A stretch of DNA of 64,000 bases from UBA721 sp002705165 (GTDB lineage: Bacteria; Planctomycetota; Planctomycetia; Pirellulales; Pirellulaceae): assembly GCA_045565995.1 (NCBI GenBank), contig JBJLEF010000005.1, positions 124,001 to 188,000 of the forward strand. The letters are read 5' to 3'. The notes beneath the pieces were generated by a model. That model did not search any database and was not told the DNA's origin. It was given only the letters and a program-made list of their open reading frames with translations. Position 1 is the stretch's first letter. Every line of letters starts with the position of its first letter. This document shows, piece after piece, positions 43,818 through 53,326 of this stretch. The position numbers and the translations under genes are program-made.

Positions 43818-44861
43818 TTACACCTTACTTTGAATTAAACTCAAACAAGCATTTATCTGGTCATCGGTACCCACGCTAATACGGAGACCTTCCTTCCAGT
43901 TAGGATAGCTCATATACCGCACTAGGATGCGGTTCTCTTTGAGATACTCGTAAATAGGCTTCAGTTCAGAAGTTGGGTGCGTACACCAAACAAAGTTGGC
44001 TTGTGACGGTATTACATCAAATCCCAATTGTGTCAATTTTTCCTGTAATGTCCGACGTGTCGCTTTGATCTTGGCAACATTTTCCTGCAACCACTGTTGG
44101 TCAGAAATCGCCGCCGTTGCACCGGCAATCGACAAGGCATCGCAGTTGTAGGAATCCTTCACCTTTAACAACTGCTCAATAATTGGTGGTTGAGCCACTA
44201 AAAAGCCGAATCGCAGACCTGCCAGCCCGTAAGACTTACTTAGGGTACGCGACACCATAATTTTTTCGTTTTGCTTGACCAAATCAATGCAGTTAAATTC
44301 TGCAAAGTCCACGTAGGCCTCATCGATCAGAATCGGGCAGGGCAACCGTTCTGCCAGTTCAAGAATCTCTGCCTGACTAACCACCGTCCCTGTAGGACTG
44401 TTCGGGTTAGGAAGGAAGACCAATTTCAAGCGATTATCGACAGTAGAAAATGAATTGGGCAACGACCAATCGTCATGGAAATCCACCTCTTCATAATCTG
44501 CTCCCTGAATCTCAGCCAAAGTCCGGTACAGGATATAGCTGGGATTAGGCAAACGAATCAAGTCTCCCTGACCGACAAAAGATCGTGTCAGTATTGTAAG
44601 GATGTCATCACTACCGTTGCCGGACACAATCCAATCCGGATCAACATTCAACGCTTCGCCTGCCGCTAATCGAAAGGCGGTAGAAACAGGATCCGGATAG
44701 CGAACTAGTTTTTCCGCAGCCACCTGAATCGCTTCGACCACCTTGCCTGAAGGCGGATACGGATTTTCGTTGGTATTAAGCTTAATGAACTTGCCACTCT
44801 GTGGTTGTTCGCCAGGCACATACCCTGCTAATCGTGAAATGTTATCTCGTACAAATGTCAT
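43818..44861 (-). CDS. hisC: Histidinol-phosphate aminotransferase HisC
   Basis: The 347-residue PLP enzyme transfers the amino group to imidazole acetol phosphate. The N-terminal LNTNENPYPPS is typical, and the PLP lysine lies in SRTLSKSYGLAGLRFG; the substrate-side arginine fits the region near RISVGTDDQI. Length is normal. It is the second gene of the his cluster, 25 bases after hisD. Close paralogues act on aromatic amino acids, but the his context supports HisC. Confidence 0.92.
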   Translation of the reverse strand: MTFVRDNISRLAGYVPGEQPQSGKFIKLNTNENPYPPSGKVVEAIQVAAEKLVRYPDPVSTAFRLAAGEALNVDPDWIVSGNGSDDILTILTRSFVGQGDLIRLPNPSYILYRTLAEIQGADYEEVDFHDDWSLPNSFSTVDNRLKLVFLPNPNSPTGTVVSQAEILELAERLPCPILIDEAYVDFAEFNCIDLVKQNEKIMVSRTLSKSYGLAGLRFGFLVAQPPIIEQLLKVKDSYNCDALSIAGATAAISDQQWLQENVAKIKATRRTLQEKLTQLGFDVIPSQANFVWCTHPTSELKPIYEYLKENRILVRYMSYPNWKEGLRISVGTDDQINACLSLIQSKV

Positions 44862-44886
44862 CGAATCAATACTCTAATCTATTCAG

Positions 44887-46251
44887 TCAACCGTTCACAC
44901 GAATGTCGACACTGGCCCGGTGAGCAGTAAGTCCTTCTTTGTCCGCCATTCGCCGCACATCACCTGCCACTTCAAGCATCGCCTCACGTGTGAATTCCAG
45001 GACACTACTTGAACGCAGAAAATCGTTCGAACAGAGTCCGGAGGCCCAACGTGCCGTTCCAGCGGTCGGCAGTGTATGCGAAGGCCCGGCAACATAGTCC
45101 CCCAGTGCCACAGGTGTGTAGTTCCCCAAAAATGTAGCCCCTGCCGTTGTCAGACGCCGCTGCAACTCATAGGGCTCCTCTACAGCGATGTGTAGGTGTT
45201 CAGGACAAATCAAATTGGTAATCTCTACCGCCTCGTCCTGATCCTTCACTAGAATCAAAGCCCCGAAGTCTTCCAGACTTTGACGAGTGAGATCTTCTCG
45301 ACTGAGTGTTGCAACTTGACGGTCCAATTCCTTTGCAGTCTTTTCCAATACCTCTTCACTCCATGTCACAAGAATACTTGCTCCGGGAGCATGTTCAGCT
45401 TGAGCTAACAAATCGGCCGCAGTGTAATCCGCCCGAGTTGTCTGATCGGCAATCACAACAACTTCACTTGGTCCGGCAATCGAATCAATCGCAACCTGAC
45501 CATAAACTAACTTTTTAGCCAATGCGACAAAGAGGTTACCCGGGCCAACAATAATATCGACCGGCGTAAGGTTTTCCAAACCATAGGCCAAAGCGGCTAC
45601 TCCATGAGCCCCACCCATGCGATAGACTTCTTTAATTCCGATCTCGTGACAGGTCGCTAGCAGATCTGGATTATTAGAGCCAAAATCTGTCGGCGGAGCC
45701 ATGACAGCAATCTCAGCTACCCCCGCTGCTAGAGCCGGGACTGCGGCCATCAATACCGTAGAAGGGTAGGCTGCTGCACCACCCGGAATACACAGACCTG
45801 CACGTCTCATTGGTGTATAGCGTTGCGTCAGCTTAACACCCGAAGATCGTTGAATACCAACCTCTTTGTGGAGAATCGCCGTTTGAAACTCCATAATGTT
45901 GTCACGGATTCGACGGATCGTTGCCAAGAATTCGGGAGCGGCAGACGCATGAGCTGCTTCCAACTCCTCGCCACTTACACGCAGTGTGTCGGCCGTTAGC
46001 TCAGCCTCATCGAGCAATTGATTATATTTCAGGACGGCCAGCAAGCCATCTTGCTGGACTTCAGTACAAATCCGCTCAACGACCTGTTGAGGAGTTAATG
46101 GTTCCCCAAATACGGCCACCGTGCGTTGACGACCTGCTTCACTCACAATATTTCCCTGAGGTGACAGCTTTTCGCGCAGCGATGCCAAAGCTTCCTGGAC
46201 ATTGTCGTGTCGAGTGTTAATGCGTTGAATGTTAAGAGGTGAGTCTGACAT
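44887..46251 (-). CDS. hisD: Histidinol dehydrogenase HisD
   Basis: The 454-residue enzyme oxidises L-histidinol to histidine in two NAD-dependent steps, using a zinc ion. Recognisable parts include GGAAAYPSTVLMAAVPA, YRMGGAHGVAALAYG, GPGNLFVALAKK, AGPSEVVVIAD and CPEHLHIAVEEP; the metal ligands fit the QAEHAPG and GPSHTLPT segments. The start is uncertain: ATG 46251 begins MSDSPLNIQRI and is preferred, while the open frame continues to ATG 46287. Neither has a good Shine-Dalgarno sequence. No histidine-rich leader peptide is present upstream. Confidence 0.93.
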   Translation of the reverse strand: MSDSPLNIQRINTRHDNVQEALASLREKLSPQGNIVSEAGRQRTVAVFGEPLTPQQVVERICTEVQQDGLLAVLKYNQLLDEAELTADTLRVSGEELEAAHASAAPEFLATIRRIRDNIMEFQTAILHKEVGIQRSSGVKLTQRYTPMRRAGLCIPGGAAAYPSTVLMAAVPALAAGVAEIAVMAPPTDFGSNNPDLLATCHEIGIKEVYRMGGAHGVAALAYGLENLTPVDIIVGPGNLFVALAKKLVYGQVAIDSIAGPSEVVVIADQTTRADYTAADLLAQAEHAPGASILVTWSEEVLEKTAKELDRQVATLSREDLTRQSLEDFGALILVKDQDEAVEITNLICPEHLHIAVEEPYELQRRLTTAGATFLGNYTPVALGDYVAGPSHTLPTAGTARWASGLCSNDFLRSSSVLEFTREAMLEVAGDVRRMADKEGLTAHRASVDIRVNG

Positions 46252-46572
46252 GGCTAAAACAGATGATTTGCGGGTCATTTCTTTCATTATTCATTGTGGT
46301 CAGAGACCGGTGGTTTGGTAACCCCCGCAATTCCTGACTCAGATTCGGTGTTCCGGACTAGCCGATATCTCCTTATCTCCCAACTCCAGTGGCAGACACC
46401 GCGTTAGCGGGTAGACAATTGGATTTCGACATAATCACGGTTAATCCTCTTCTAGGTAATTCCCAGCGGCTTTTCAGGTCTTCATAATGGAAGTAGACAG
46501 GATAGCTGTCAGGCCTACTGTTACCTTTTCCAAAACCAATTCCCCTCGAAGAGCTCTGGCTCGATTATCACT

Positions 46573-47652
46573 ATGTCCATATCTATCGATCTCCGTAGCG
46601 ACACTGTAACCAAACCCTCCGCAGCGATGAGAGACTTTATCGCAAATTGTGAAGTCGACGATGATGTCATTGATGTCGATCCAACCGTCGGAGCATTACA
46701 GGAATTGATCGCGGAGTTGACCGGCAAAGAAGCTGCCGTCTTTATGCCCTCTGGAACAATGACAAACCAAATCGGCCTACGAGTCCACTGCCGTCCTGGA
46801 GATGAATTCATCTGTGAGGCAGGTTGTCACATCTATAATTATGAGCAAGGTGCCTACGCCTCGCTTAGCGGGCTCTCACCGTCACTCGTTGCAGGCGACA
46901 ACGGCATCCTCGAACCGGATCAATTACTCGGAACGATCAAAGCAGATAACGAACACTTCCCGATTACCAAACTTTTATGTTTGGAAAACACACACAATCG
47001 AGGTGGGGGCCGAGTTCAACCTTATGATAACGTTGAACAGATCTGCCAATGGGCTCATGAAAACGGGTTAAAGACTCACCTCGACGGAGCGCGACTATTC
47101 AACGCAGTGACAGCCACCGGGATCTCGGCCAAGAAATGGGCCAGTCACTTTGACACCGTTTCCATCTGTTTTAGTAAAGGTCTGGGAGCACCTGTTGGTT
47201 CAGCACTTTGCGGGACTAAAGAACAAATGTATTACGCTCGTCGACACCGCAAAGCATTTGGGGGGGGCATGCGTCAGGCAGGCATTATCGCCGCCGGTGC
47301 TCTTTTCGCTTTACAAAACAACCTCGAACGCATGACGCAGGACCACGAAAACGCTCAGCACCTAGCCGCTATGGTCAAGACCACTGACGGACTCTCATTA
47401 TCCGGCCCGGTCGATACAAACATCGTCATGATGGATATTGATCAAAAAATTGGACCGGCCGCGGCACTTGCCGGTGAACTAGACTCGCAAGGCGTCCGAT
47501 GTTTAGCATTAGGCCCACAGCGAATTCGGTTGGTAACTCACCTAGATGTCTCAACCGAACAAGTTTCCACAGCCTGTGAAATCATTAGCAAGACGGCAAA
47601 TGAAGTACTAGCCGGAAGCCGAGAGCTTTCCGGAACAGGTGCTCAATACTAA
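46573..47652 (+). CDS. ltaE: Low-specificity L-threonine aldolase
   Basis: The 359-residue PLP enzyme cleaves threonine or allo-threonine to glycine and acetaldehyde. It begins IDLRSDTVTKPSAAM, a family hallmark, with VDDDVIDVDPTVGALQE in place of the usual GDDVYGEDPTV segment. The PLP lysine is K202 in CFSKGLGAPVGS, with HLDGARLFNA just before. Length is normal. It starts a plus-strand run and ends 10 bases before the pseudokinase gene, which may be in the same transcript, although no functional link is evident. Confidence 0.9.
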   Translation: MSISIDLRSDTVTKPSAAMRDFIANCEVDDDVIDVDPTVGALQELIAELTGKEAAVFMPSGTMTNQIGLRVHCRPGDEFICEAGCHIYNYEQGAYASLSGLSPSLVAGDNGILEPDQLLGTIKADNEHFPITKLLCLENTHNRGGGRVQPYDNVEQICQWAHENGLKTHLDGARLFNAVTATGISAKKWASHFDTVSICFSKGLGAPVGSALCGTKEQMYYARRHRKAFGGGMRQAGIIAAGALFALQNNLERMTQDHENAQHLAAMVKTTDGLSLSGPVDTNIVMMDIDQKIGPAAALAGELDSQGVRCLALGPQRIRLVTHLDVSTEQVSTACEIISKTANEVLAGSRELSGTGAQY

Positions 47653-47662
47653 TAATTAAGAT

Positions 47663-50644
47663 ATGACCACACCCTCTGAATTCTGGCTCAATTTTCGCGA
47701 GAGTAAATTACTGGAAAACCAGGAATGTATGCAGTTGCGCCAACAGTTTGCCAAGCTTGTGGCTAACAATCCTGAACTGGATCAGGCTAAGAGCATTGCA
47801 GCCTGGCTGATCAAAAACGGTAAGCTTACTAACTATCAGGCGACCGTTCTACTCAAGGGACACAACGGCCCCTTTGACTTTGGACGTTATCGAGTGCAAA
47901 ACCGCATTTCCAAGGGGCCGCTAAAAGGCCGATTCCAAGCAAGACATAAGGACACAGGTCATCCCGTCGTCTTGCGGTTTCTCAAAGGTGACGAATTCAA
48001 AAACCCAATTGTTTGGGGACAGATCACTAATCGAGCCAAAGCAACAGCGACGATTAAAGATACCAACGTTTGGCGAATATACGATTTGATCGATCAAACA
48101 TCCTATCGCTATATCGTGTTGGAAGATCCGGGCATAGGTACGGATGGATTCACATCACTGTCAGACAAATTACGGTCTACCGCACGGTTAGATAGTACAA
48201 CCGCCTGCTTCATCGCCTGGCAGGTCGCAGGAGCACTAGCTCATCTCCATCAATGCAACACTCTGTTTGGACTACTGACACCGGATCAGGTCTGGCTGGA
48301 CCAACAAAACCGAGTCAAGCTATTGTTGCCAGCCGAGCAATTATTGAGACCGCTCAACTTACCGGCAGACGAATCGAACGAACACTTCGTTAAAGCAGCT
48401 GATTACATGAGTCCCGAATGGCAATTGCCCGGTGCAATGCCCACGGCACAATCTGATATTTATAGTTTGGGAAGCCTCTTGTTCCAAATGCTTACCGGCA
48501 TGGTTCCGTTCCCCGGCGGTTCAATCAAAGAAAAACTTGATCGACACGCTAAGGATCCAATCGATGACCTTTCCCTATTCGGCGTAGGTGACAATGTCAG
48601 TCAATTCCTCAACTACTTAATGGCGAAGAATCCCGACACACGCTTTCAATCTGCAGAGGAAATTGTCAACAAGCTAGGACTGCTCGTACCGGAATCCCTC
48701 CGCCAGCAAGTCAAGCAGACGGAGGTTGGGGAGACTTTAATCGATTACGAAGCGGCTCTGACAACTGAAAGTGCAATCCTTAACCTGGGCCCATTGCCAC
48801 CCTCGCAGGCCTCCGAGCCTGCTGTAGATGTCAGACCAAATCCCGACAATAATGCCGCCGACTCTGAAACAGCCAGATCAAAACCGATCGCGGAAAACAA
48901 ACCAACTACGAAACCGACACGTACGTCGCACCGTCACGGCCGTCGAAAAAAGAGATCCCCCTGGGCCAATCCGATTCTATGGGGCGGAATCGGATTGGGA
49001 GTGCTGGGAATCATAATGGTCTTCGCTTTCCTGAGTAACACCGCCATCGATAACGACGGGGAAGGTGATCGCAACAAAGGCGATGACTCTACAACAATAG
49101 CGAAAACCGATCCTGAAGCACCAAGCATCCCTAAGGATACAGACGACGAGACGGATAAGGATGAAGACACATCAACCGAAATCGAGGGTAGTGTATTGCT
49201 GATTGAGGACGACGGCGAAACACTATGGGCATCTCCAACCGAGGGTGCCCCAGTCGATTTGGCCTGGACTCCTCCCGGAGCTCAGCTCTTTGTCACTATC
49301 AACGTAGCCGATCTCCTCGCCACAGAAAATGGACTATCCGTTTTGCAGGCATTTGGTCCTCAAGTCTCATCAATAATTTCAACCTTTGAAACGTCAACCG
49401 GTGTGGCTCTCGACAAAGTCGATCGGATTATTCTCAGCTGGCTTGAGGATGAACAGGGGCAGAGTACCACACCTAACATTGTCGCCTACCTGTCTGAAGC
49501 CCCCGACCGCGGAACTCGCAGTGGTTTGCTTGGTGATCCGGATTCCGAAGAAACCGAAAATGGCCTTATCTTCCAGGTGGGACAGTATAGCGCCTTGATT
49601 CCGGAACAGGACGGTATACTCGTATTTGGGTCAGCATCCACCCTGAAGGCAACGCTCGAATGGGGAGGAAAACCACCACTCCTTCGTCGCACGATGACAC
49701 AACTGCTTAAAAATTCTGACAACCAACGTCACATCAATGTTTTACTTGCCCCCAGCTTCCTGTTTAATTCACTTTTCCGCGACGGCAATACGTTTTACTT
49801 TGGTGACCCTAAGAAAGTCCGTGAACCGTTACAGTGGTTGCTCGGGGAAGGACTCGAGGCAATGCTAGTCAGTTTTCACTTTGATCAGGTTTTTTATGTT
49901 GAAGCGAGAATGTCAGCCGGACTAACGGTCGACAAACGTGAACTCATCACTCAAATGCGTGATCGCATGAATGAAATCCCTGAGCAAATCGAAAATTACA
50001 TTGTTGACATCAATCCATCCAAGCACTGGCGAGCGTTGGCCTTTCGCTTCCCCGGTATGATTCGATTCCTGCATTCACAAACTAGAATCCAAGTCGAAGA
50101 CCAAACCCCAGTACTCAATATTGCCTTACCAATCGAAGCTGCCCCCAATCTGCTGATTGCTGGCGAACTTAGCCTGGCTTCCGAGGCGGGGGGCGTTTCA
50201 GTCCCGGGCAATCCAACGACTACTACCACACCTCAAAGTATCACTGAACTATTGAACGTACCGATGTCAGTCGATATTCCACAACAAGACCTAAACCTGG
50301 CCATTGCTGATATTGCAATGGACGTCCGCAATTCGATTCGCGGGCTTCCTTTTGAATTCAATATCAAAATCGATGGGAATGATTTAATGGACGAAGGAAT
50401 TACACGAAACCAGGCCATTCGCGACTTTGTCATGGTGGACAAACCACTCCAGGAAATCCTCACCGGAATCGTTATGAAAGCAAACCCTGTGACCACCGTT
50501 CAGTCTCCGACCGAAAAAGATCAGAAGCTTGTTTGGCTGATTACTGACGACCCATTAAAAGCCGGTACCAAGATTATCCTATTGACGACGCGCAAGGCTG
50601 CCGAAACTAAACAATACACTCTTCCTGCTGTTTTCGTAGAATAA
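47663..50644 (+). CDS. Transmembrane pseudokinase with periplasmic domain
   Basis: The 993-residue protein has a Ser/Thr kinase-like domain (about residues 70-345), a Pro/Thr linker, one membrane helix (437-458) and about 530 exported residues. The kinase fold is recognisable from YMSPEW and DIYSLGSLLFQMLTGMVPF. However, the catalytic residues are gone: the VAIK lysine is R105, HRDLKPxN reads FGLLTPDQ (202-209), DFG reads LPA (222-224), and the glycine loop is lost. ATP binding and transfer are unlikely, so it is a pseudokinase. The N-terminal 70 residues resemble the N-terminal domain of the active kinase at 62-64 kb. The last 150 residues have an STN-like pattern similar to parts of the next gene's product. 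Function unknown. Confidence 0.8.
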   Translation: MTTPSEFWLNFRESKLLENQECMQLRQQFAKLVANNPELDQAKSIAAWLIKNGKLTNYQATVLLKGHNGPFDFGRYRVQNRISKGPLKGRFQARHKDTGHPVVLRFLKGDEFKNPIVWGQITNRAKATATIKDTNVWRIYDLIDQTSYRYIVLEDPGIGTDGFTSLSDKLRSTARLDSTTACFIAWQVAGALAHLHQCNTLFGLLTPDQVWLDQQNRVKLLLPAEQLLRPLNLPADESNEHFVKAADYMSPEWQLPGAMPTAQSDIYSLGSLLFQMLTGMVPFPGGSIKEKLDRHAKDPIDDLSLFGVGDNVSQFLNYLMAKNPDTRFQSAEEIVNKLGLLVPESLRQQVKQTEVGETLIDYEAALTTESAILNLGPLPPSQASEPAVDVRPNPDNNAADSETARSKPIAENKPTTKPTRTSHRHGRRKKRSPWANPILWGGIGLGVLGIIMVFAFLSNTAIDNDGEGDRNKGDDSTTIAKTDPEAPSIPKDTDDETDKDEDTSTEIEGSVLLIEDDGETLWASPTEGAPVDLAWTPPGAQLFVTINVADLLATENGLSVLQAFGPQVSSIISTFETSTGVALDKVDRIILSWLEDEQGQSTTPNIVAYLSEAPDRGTRSGLLGDPDSEETENGLIFQVGQYSALIPEQDGILVFGSASTLKATLEWGGKPPLLRRTMTQLLKNSDNQRHINVLLAPSFLFNSLFRDGNTFYFGDPKKVREPLQWLLGEGLEAMLVSFHFDQVFYVEARMSAGLTVDKRELITQMRDRMNEIPEQIENYIVDINPSKHWRALAFRFPGMIRFLHSQTRIQVEDQTPVLNIALPIEAAPNLLIAGELSLASEAGGVSVPGNPTTTTTPQSITELLNVPMSVDIPQQDLNLAIADIAMDVRNSIRGLPFEFNIKIDGNDLMDEGITRNQAIRDFVMVDKPLQEILTGIVMKANPVTTVQSPTEKDQKLVWLITDDPLKAGTKIILLTTRKAAETKQYTLPAVFVE

Positions 50645-50715
50645 CGAGAAGAAACAAAAGTACTGACAAGTCTTAAACATGTCAGAAGACCACGAGTAAA
50701 CGTAACTGGGATTCC

Positions 50716-52689
50716 ATGCAGCCCTTTTCAATTCAGTGCGTCACCTGCAAGTCAAAACTGATGGTAAGTAAGCCGTCATTGCTCGGGCAAATCCTCGTCT
50801 GCCCTAAATGCAATAGCATGGTTCAAATCCCGGAAAGCCATCCTTCAGAAACTGAAGGCCTTACTCCGGTTTCTGCCAACTCTGAGGTTCCGGTCGCTCA
50901 ACAACAGCACGACCACACCGATACGGTAGAAGATTTCGGCTACTCTGCCAATCAAAATTCAACAGGGAGTTCGGATAGCCCGGACAACCAGAAAGTAAGT
51001 GGTCAAACTTCTCCCGATTCGGACGGAGATTCTCAATCTGTTGTCGACTCCAATGATTCTTTCAACCAAAAAACCTTGTCCGATTGGACAGATACCTCGG
51101 CGACTGAAAAACATAAAAAACTTCTAGTCTCATTTTCATGCATCTCCGCCTTAATCCTGATCGGCGTCATTATCACATTCAGCTTCACAGGTGAAAATGC
51201 ATCCGAGACCGCGATCAACCACCAAGGCAATTCACAAATCCAGAACAACTCGACTGAACCAAATGAGCAAACTGAAGAGGAAGTCACCACGCCAGCCAAA
51301 CCGTCTGGCAAATCTAAGACTACCTCGGATGAGAATAGCAATGAAGACACTATGGACCCGGAAACAATCGGTCCAAACTCCGAAACCCCAAACAATCCTA
51401 AAGCATCCGTCGAAAATGTAGAAAGTGAAATACCAACCTCTAACGAGCCGGAAAGCCCACTGCCTGTAGCACCCGAAGGACTCATCCCCGAAACGCCAAA
51501 GAATCCAACGAACAATGACACGCCCGAAGATCTCAATTCTGTGATTGATGATGTGGCACCGTTCCTAAGCAACTCCCCGATTGATGTCGCGGATGCAGTT
51601 CCTGTGGCTAAACTCCCCATGACCAGCAATGAGACAACTCGAGCTCCAGCAGTTCCCGTGAATATCGAGGGAGGCCTTAGTTTCACCGTACCTGAGATAG
51701 ATATAGCGAATCCAATACCGCTCAATCAGTTTCTAGAGTTTTTGGGAACCCTTGGAAACATTCCATTCACCTTCGATTTTGAGTCGCTGGAACTAACTAA
51801 TTTAGGGCATACCGCCGGAGTACAACATAACTCCTCCAACCAGACCATTGAGCAAATTTTAATGGCTGTCTTAAATCCATTACAACTGACTTTCCAAATT
51901 GAAGACGGACATGTCCTGATTCTGGCGCAAGCTCATACGGACCCAACGATTAACACCACCGTCTATAAGCAAAATCTTGCCAACACTCCACAGGACGAAG
52001 AAACGGTTGCCACTCTGAGTGACATCATCAACACCTTGCTGGCAACAGCTGATTCGCAAATAGCCAAGCCTATTGCTGACAACGAAACCACAGAGATCTT
52101 CCATCTCGAGATTTCCGGCAATAACCGCACTCAGGATAAAGTGCGGCAACTTCTAGCAAGGATTAGTGATCCACTAACAGGTACTGGTTCCTACGAATTG
52201 CGTTCGTGGGCTCAATATCAAAAGACATTCACGATGAATTTCAGCAAGGGAGCCCCCCTGTTACAGGTTTTGATTTACCTCAACTCTAACTCTGGACTGC
52301 AGCTTCAGGCCAACTGGAAAAACCTTTGGCAATCGGGTTGGACACCTAAGAGTCAGGTCAAGATTGCCACTGCGGACGAACCACTACAGGACTGTCTTGA
52401 GCAAATTCTTACAAAGGTCGGATTGTCTTATATTGCCCGCGCAAATGGGGTGCTTGAAATCACGACGGCAGAGCATGCACTAGCCGCTAACCAGATTGGG
52501 CTTTACGACATCAGCAAAATGCCTGTCACCAAAAGAGATGCCCTAGTAGAAACTCTCGACAAGCTAACCAAGGGCGAAGAAAACGATGTCTCTATCCGGC
52601 TAATCGAAGCATTACCCGATGGACGCCTTGGCCTCTCAGCCCCCGCTGCCATTCACCGGCTAGTTGCCAAACAGTTGGAGAAAAAGTAA
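50716..52689 (+). CDS. Zinc-ribbon transmembrane protein with STN-like C-terminal repeats
   Basis: The 657-residue protein starts with a zinc ribbon (C8, C11, C29, C32) of the kind seen in planctomycete FHA/kinase proteins. It then has an acidic Ser-rich linker, one membrane helix (136-157), a long low-complexity Pro/Glu/Asn/Thr linker (about 160-320) and a folded C-terminal region. Two segments there, PLNQFLEFLGTLGNIPFTF and APLLQVLIYLNSNSGLQLQ, each followed by a strand ending in VLIL or VLEI, resemble the STN (secretin/TonB short N-terminal) fold. It follows the pseudokinase gene by 71 bases. The topology, cytoplasmic zinc ribbon and periplasmic STN domains, matches that of its neighbour. 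No known function. Confidence 0.7.
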   Translation: MQPFSIQCVTCKSKLMVSKPSLLGQILVCPKCNSMVQIPESHPSETEGLTPVSANSEVPVAQQQHDHTDTVEDFGYSANQNSTGSSDSPDNQKVSGQTSPDSDGDSQSVVDSNDSFNQKTLSDWTDTSATEKHKKLLVSFSCISALILIGVIITFSFTGENASETAINHQGNSQIQNNSTEPNEQTEEEVTTPAKPSGKSKTTSDENSNEDTMDPETIGPNSETPNNPKASVENVESEIPTSNEPESPLPVAPEGLIPETPKNPTNNDTPEDLNSVIDDVAPFLSNSPIDVADAVPVAKLPMTSNETTRAPAVPVNIEGGLSFTVPEIDIANPIPLNQFLEFLGTLGNIPFTFDFESLELTNLGHTAGVQHNSSNQTIEQILMAVLNPLQLTFQIEDGHVLILAQAHTDPTINTTVYKQNLANTPQDEETVATLSDIINTLLATADSQIAKPIADNETTEIFHLEISGNNRTQDKVRQLLARISDPLTGTGSYELRSWAQYQKTFTMNFSKGAPLLQVLIYLNSNSGLQLQANWKNLWQSGWTPKSQVKIATADEPLQDCLEQILTKVGLSYIARANGVLEITTAEHALAANQIGLYDISKMPVTKRDALVETLDKLTKGEENDVSIRLIEALPDGRLGLSAPAAIHRLVAKQLEKK

Positions 52690-52693
52690 CGCG

Positions 52694-53158
52694 TTACTGA
52701 CTCATCGCTTCGATGGCTGCAGCACGTTCAGCGGCACTCAACTGTCCATCTCGATTAGCATCAAATCGAATTAGCAAACGCGTTTTATCCAGTTTATCCT
52801 GTCTTTTGCGAGGCTGGAAGAGAAAGCCTTCACGACGTTGCCGGTTACCAGGGCGTTGCCCAGCATTAGGACGCTGTTGTGGTTGATTTTCAGGACGCAT
52901 TTGTGGCGGCGGGTTCTGTTGAGGTCGCTGCAGTGGTATCCGTTGTGTTGGGTTATTACCATTACGCTGCTGGACAAACCTCTGTAATGCCTGCTTTTCA
53001 CTGGGGTCTAATTGTCCGTTACCATCCACATCAAATCGTTGTAACAACTGACGATACCGTTGCTGGCGTTGTTGCACATTCACCGGTGGCTGAGCAATTA
53101 ACTGCTCGGCACAAACGACAAACAACAAGAATACGATGAGGCTATCTAAATTTCTCAT
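52694..53158 (-). CDS. Secreted EF-hand protein with Gln/Pro/Arg-rich linker
   Basis: The 154-residue protein has a signal peptide (about 22 residues, ending LIAQ) and two EF-hand loops, DVDGNGQLDPSE (43-54) and DANRDGQLSAAE near residue 130, both with intact calcium-ligand positions. Between them a low-complexity stretch rich in Gln, Pro, Arg and Asn acts as a flexible linker. Such calcium-binding EF-hand proteins are very common in planctomycetes. It converges with the zinc-ribbon gene (four bases between stops) and diverges from the DUF1549 gene. Confidence 0.85.
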   Translation of the reverse strand: MRNLDSLIVFLLFVVCAEQLIAQPPVNVQQRQQRYRQLLQRFDVDGNGQLDPSEKQALQRFVQQRNGNNPTQRIPLQRPQQNPPPQMRPENQPQQRPNAGQRPGNRQRREGFLFQPRKRQDKLDKTRLLIRFDANRDGQLSAAERAAAIEAMSQ

Positions 53159-53326
53159 AATTCATTTTGGCTTAATGCTTGAACATTGCTTCCTATGTTT
53201 CATTAAACAATCAGAACACTTCGAAAGTTTCGGCTAACATAAATTATATCGGATAGAATTAGCGAAACACTTATTGATAACATGAGTTAAATAACTATTC
53301 CGGGGCACTACAGAGAAGTATAACCC

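Noticed and set aside
46288..46572. Possible histidine attenuator in front of hisD
   Set aside because: No run of His codons and no exclusive hairpin pair was found on the minus strand.
47663..52689. Toxin-antitoxin or defence system around the pseudokinase
   Set aside because: No nuclease, toxin, reverse transcriptase, helicase or CRISPR component is near; the neighbours are metabolic and envelope genes.
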